The notes beneath the pieces were generated by a model. That model was not told where the DNA came from, searched no databases, and saw only the letters and a list, made by a program, of their open reading frames with translations. From NCBI GenBank assembly GCA_900542325.1, contig UQMY01000043.1:1-14979 (forward strand): DNA of 14,979 bases, read 5' to 3'. The stretch's first letter is position 1. Each line of letters begins with the position of its first letter. Made by a program: the position numbers and the translations under genes. Below are positions 13,417 to 14,979 of the stretch, piece by piece. Source of the stretch: an uncultured Collinsella sp. (GTDB lineage Bacteria > Actinomycetota > Coriobacteriia > Coriobacteriales > Coriobacteriaceae).

Positions 13417-14154
13417 ATGGCTAAGGCAAAGAACACCGATAAGCTCGTTGTACAGAATGCCGCCAAGACCCTTCTGGCCAACATCCGCTTTGCGAGCGTG
13501 GACGACCCCATTCGCACCATCACCGTTACCTCCTCGATTCCCAACGAGGGCAAGTCTACGGTTTCCATTAACCTTGCTCAGGCAATCGCCACGAGCGGCA
13601 AGTCCGTGCTCCTGGTCGAGGCCGATATGCGCCGCAGGTCCCTTTCCGATATGCTCGGCGTTCGTTCGCGCGGCGGACTCTATGCGGTCCTTTCCGAGCA
13701 GATCTCCATTGACCAGGCAATTGTCGAGACGGGTCAGAAGAACTTCTACTTCCTCGATGCCGAGCCGCACATTCCCAATCCTGCCGACATCATCGTCTCC
13801 CATCGCTTTGCCAAGCTGGTAAAGGCACTGTCCGCCAAGTTCCAGTACGTCATCTTCGATGCTCCTCCGGTCGGCACCTTCATCGATGCTGCCGAGATTG
13901 CCAGCTTGACCGACGGCGCGCTGTTCGTGGTGCGCGAGGACTTTACCAAGCGCGAAGAGGCGCTCAACGCTATCGCCCAGCTTAAGAAGTCCGAGAAGGT
14001 CAAGCTCATCGGTACCGTCATGAATTACTGTGAGACCGAGACCAGCGAGTACTACTATTCTTACTACACCAAGGACGGTAAGAAGGTTAAGAAGGGCTCC
14101 GACGATCAGGGCACTTCCAAAAAGGGCATCTTCACCAACCGAGCAAACGTTTAG
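13417..14154 (+). CDS. CpsD-type BY-kinase, tyrosine autokinase of polysaccharide synthesis (245 aa)
   Basis: Cytoplasmic bacterial tyrosine kinase that works with the membrane activator encoded just upstream. It has the three nucleotide motifs of the family: Walker A SSIPNEGKST (39-48), Walker A' VLLVEADMRR (64-73) and Walker B YVIFDAPP (144-151). The C-terminal part carries a tyrosine cluster, YYYSYY at 212-217, the usual autophosphorylation tail, followed by a lysine-rich end. The start follows AAGGTGG by 9 bases. Cycling of phosphorylation on the tail, with the phosphatase gene that follows, controls chain length and export. Confidence 0.95.
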   Translation: MAKAKNTDKLVVQNAAKTLLANIRFASVDDPIRTITVTSSIPNEGKSTVSINLAQAIATSGKSVLLVEADMRRRSLSDMLGVRSRGGLYAVLSEQISIDQAIVETGQKNFYFLDAEPHIPNPADIIVSHRFAKLVKALSAKFQYVIFDAPPVGTFIDAAEIASLTDGALFVVREDFTKREEALNAIAQLKKSEKVKLIGTVMNYCETETSEYYYSYYTKDGKKVKKGSDDQGTSKKGIFTNRANV

Positions 14155-14171
14155 TTGATTAAGGCTGACCT

Positions 14172-14822
14172 ATGCGTGACATTCATTGCCATATCTTGCC
14201 GGGTGTAGACGACGGCGCCGCCGATCTCGAAGAGAGCTTGGCGATGCTCGAGGCTGCCAAGCGGGCCGGTGTAACCAGAATCGTTTGCACTCCTCACTGC
14301 CGTGATCCCTATTTTGATTACGACAAGATGTGGGATGCCTTTGAGCTGCTGCGCGATAACGCTGACGGTTTTCCGCTCCAGATGGGCTTCGAGGTCAACC
14401 ATCGAAAGCTCGTTGAGCTTGGTATCGATGCCGCGGATCACTTGCATTTCGATGGGACCAACGAGTTTCTGCTCGAGCTTTCGACGCATGCCGATGCATA
14501 TGCGTTTAGAGAGTACGAGAACACGATTTACGATTTGCAGTGCCGTGGCTACCAGGTGATCATCGCTCATCCTGAGCGCTATCGTGCGGTTCAAAAGGAT
14601 GTAAGCGTGGCGGAGCGCCTGGTCGATATGGGCTGCAAGCTGCAGGCTTCGGCGGACTTTATTGCCGGCGGTCGCTTTGGTCGCGAGAAAAAGCCGGCAC
14701 AGCGCCTGTTCGATCAGAACCTGTACAGCTTCATCGCGAGCGATGCCCATAACGTGGGTCATTACGACTGCCTGGCGAAGGCTCGCGCGAAGTTTAGCGT
14801 GCGCGGAGCTCACTTTCGCTAA
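14172..14822 (+). CDS. CpsB/YwqE-type PHP tyrosine-protein phosphatase (216 aa)
   Basis: Metal-dependent phosphatase of the PHP family that removes phosphate from the kinase tail. Metal ligands are visible in the usual order: H5 and H7 in DIHCHILPGVDDGA, H42 in CTPHCRDP, E74, H133 in IIAHPERYR, and D191 with H193 in IASDAHN. Its length is slightly below that of typical family members (about 240-250). The ATG lies 7 bases after AAGG and 17 bases after the kinase stop. It completes a CpsC-CpsD-CpsB set, transcribed in that order. No glycosyltransferase follows in the window; a terminator lies about 75 bases downstream. Confidence 0.93.
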   Translation: MRDIHCHILPGVDDGAADLEESLAMLEAAKRAGVTRIVCTPHCRDPYFDYDKMWDAFELLRDNADGFPLQMGFEVNHRKLVELGIDAADHLHFDGTNEFLLELSTHADAYAFREYENTIYDLQCRGYQVIIAHPERYRAVQKDVSVAERLVDMGCKLQASADFIAGGRFGREKKPAQRLFDQNLYSFIASDAHNVGHYDCLAKARAKFSVRGAHFR

Positions 14823-14861
14823 AATCTGTCCCTAACGTTCGCATTGAATGAAAGGGTAGCC

Positions 14862-14930
14862 ATGGATATCCAACTTAAGACGGGATACTTTGATGACGCG
14901 GCGTTGGTGCGCCGCGTCGTTTTTATTTAA
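14862..14930 (+). pseudogene. 22-codon open frame, probable 5' remnant of a GNAT acetyltransferase gene
   Basis: A good ribosome site AAAGGG stands 5 bases before the ATG. The frame is 22 codons and ends at TAA. The predicted peptide ends in a DDAALVRRVVF pattern, which resembles the first helix of ElaA-like GNAT acetyltransferases, where an EQ-containing segment should follow. Here the stop comes first. Codons 12-19 coincide with a perfect hairpin and codons 20-22 with its T run, so the remnant now looks like a terminator. The alternative is a genuine leader peptide overlapping an attenuator. The family link is from recollection and rests on few residues. Confidence 0.4.
14895..14928 (+). 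terminator. Terminator hairpin downstream of the CpsCDB-like genes
   Basis: A perfect 9-bp stem GACGCGGCG/CGCCGCGTC (14895-14903 and 14910-14918) closes a 6-base loop and is followed by GTTTTTATTT. It lies inside the 22-codon open frame. Confidence 0.8.
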
Positions 14931-14979
14931 AGGCTTTAGCCTGTGCGGGGCGCGCAGCGCGCCGCATCAGAAACCACCC
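14931..14979. other. GC-rich palindromic tail at the window end
   Basis: A near-perfect AGGCT/AGCCT inverted repeat with a 2-base centre spans 14931-14942. A 15-bp palindrome, GGCGCGC A GCGCGCC, spans 14949-14963. No coding signal is visible before the window ends. The style recalls the hairpin-rich spacer at 56-190. Confidence 0.45.

Noticed and set aside
1..14979. CRISPR array, rRNA, insertion sequence or integrase
   Set aside because: No regular direct-repeat and spacer array of CRISPR type, no rRNA-like sequence and no transposase or recombinase motif was seen on either strand; the 19-bp heptamer array has no spacers of the required length.

Overview
The window looks like a chromosomal stretch of a Gram-positive, fairly GC-rich gut actinobacterium of the Coriobacteriia, most likely Collinsella or a close relative. 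This rests on my recollection of the protein families, the strong AGGAGG-type ribosome sites, the VanRS-like and CpsBCD-like genes and codon use rich in GC. It is inference, not a database match.

Region 1 (1-368) opens inside the 3' end of a tRNA-like sequence followed by a rho-independent terminator. The same 55 bp recur exactly at 191-245, and a GC-rich, hairpin-dense 135-bp spacer lies between the copies. Region 2 (369-2810) is one large cytoplasmic TPR-containing protein of unknown function. Region 3 (2811-5810) reads as an accessory patch. It holds an AT-rich intergenic region with a three-unit 19-bp tandem repeat, an orphan AAA ATPase with a winged-helix-like tail, a tRNA-Ser(GCU) with its own promoter and terminator, and a TM2-domain membrane protein with a lysine-rich N-terminus.

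Region 4 (5811-9362) is a cell-wall module. A serine D-Ala-D-Ala carboxypeptidase on the minus strand is divergent from a VanR-like response regulator and a VanS-like kinase with about four membrane segments. A palindrome that also reads as a direct repeat lies between them. Region 5 (9363-12616) is phosphate-related: pstB stands without pstSCA and is followed by PhoB-like and PhoR-like two-component genes. Two copies of the palindrome TATCGATA, exactly 20 bp apart, lie at the pstB start. The group ends in a terminator.

Region 6 (12617-14979) starts a capsule or exopolysaccharide locus: a Wzz/CpsC-type polymerisation regulator, a CpsD-type tyrosine autokinase and a CpsB-type PHP phosphatase. 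No glycosyltransferase follows. Instead there is a 22-codon open frame that resembles the start of a GNAT acetyltransferase and whose end is itself a perfect terminator hairpin.

The window therefore holds two separate envelope-related two-component systems plus a tyrosine-phosphorylation switch for polysaccharide export. I found no CRISPR array, rRNA, transposase or integrase. The least explained parts are the repeat-rich leader of the AAA ATPase, the TM2 fusion protein, the 813-residue TPR protein and the duplicated tRNA tail.
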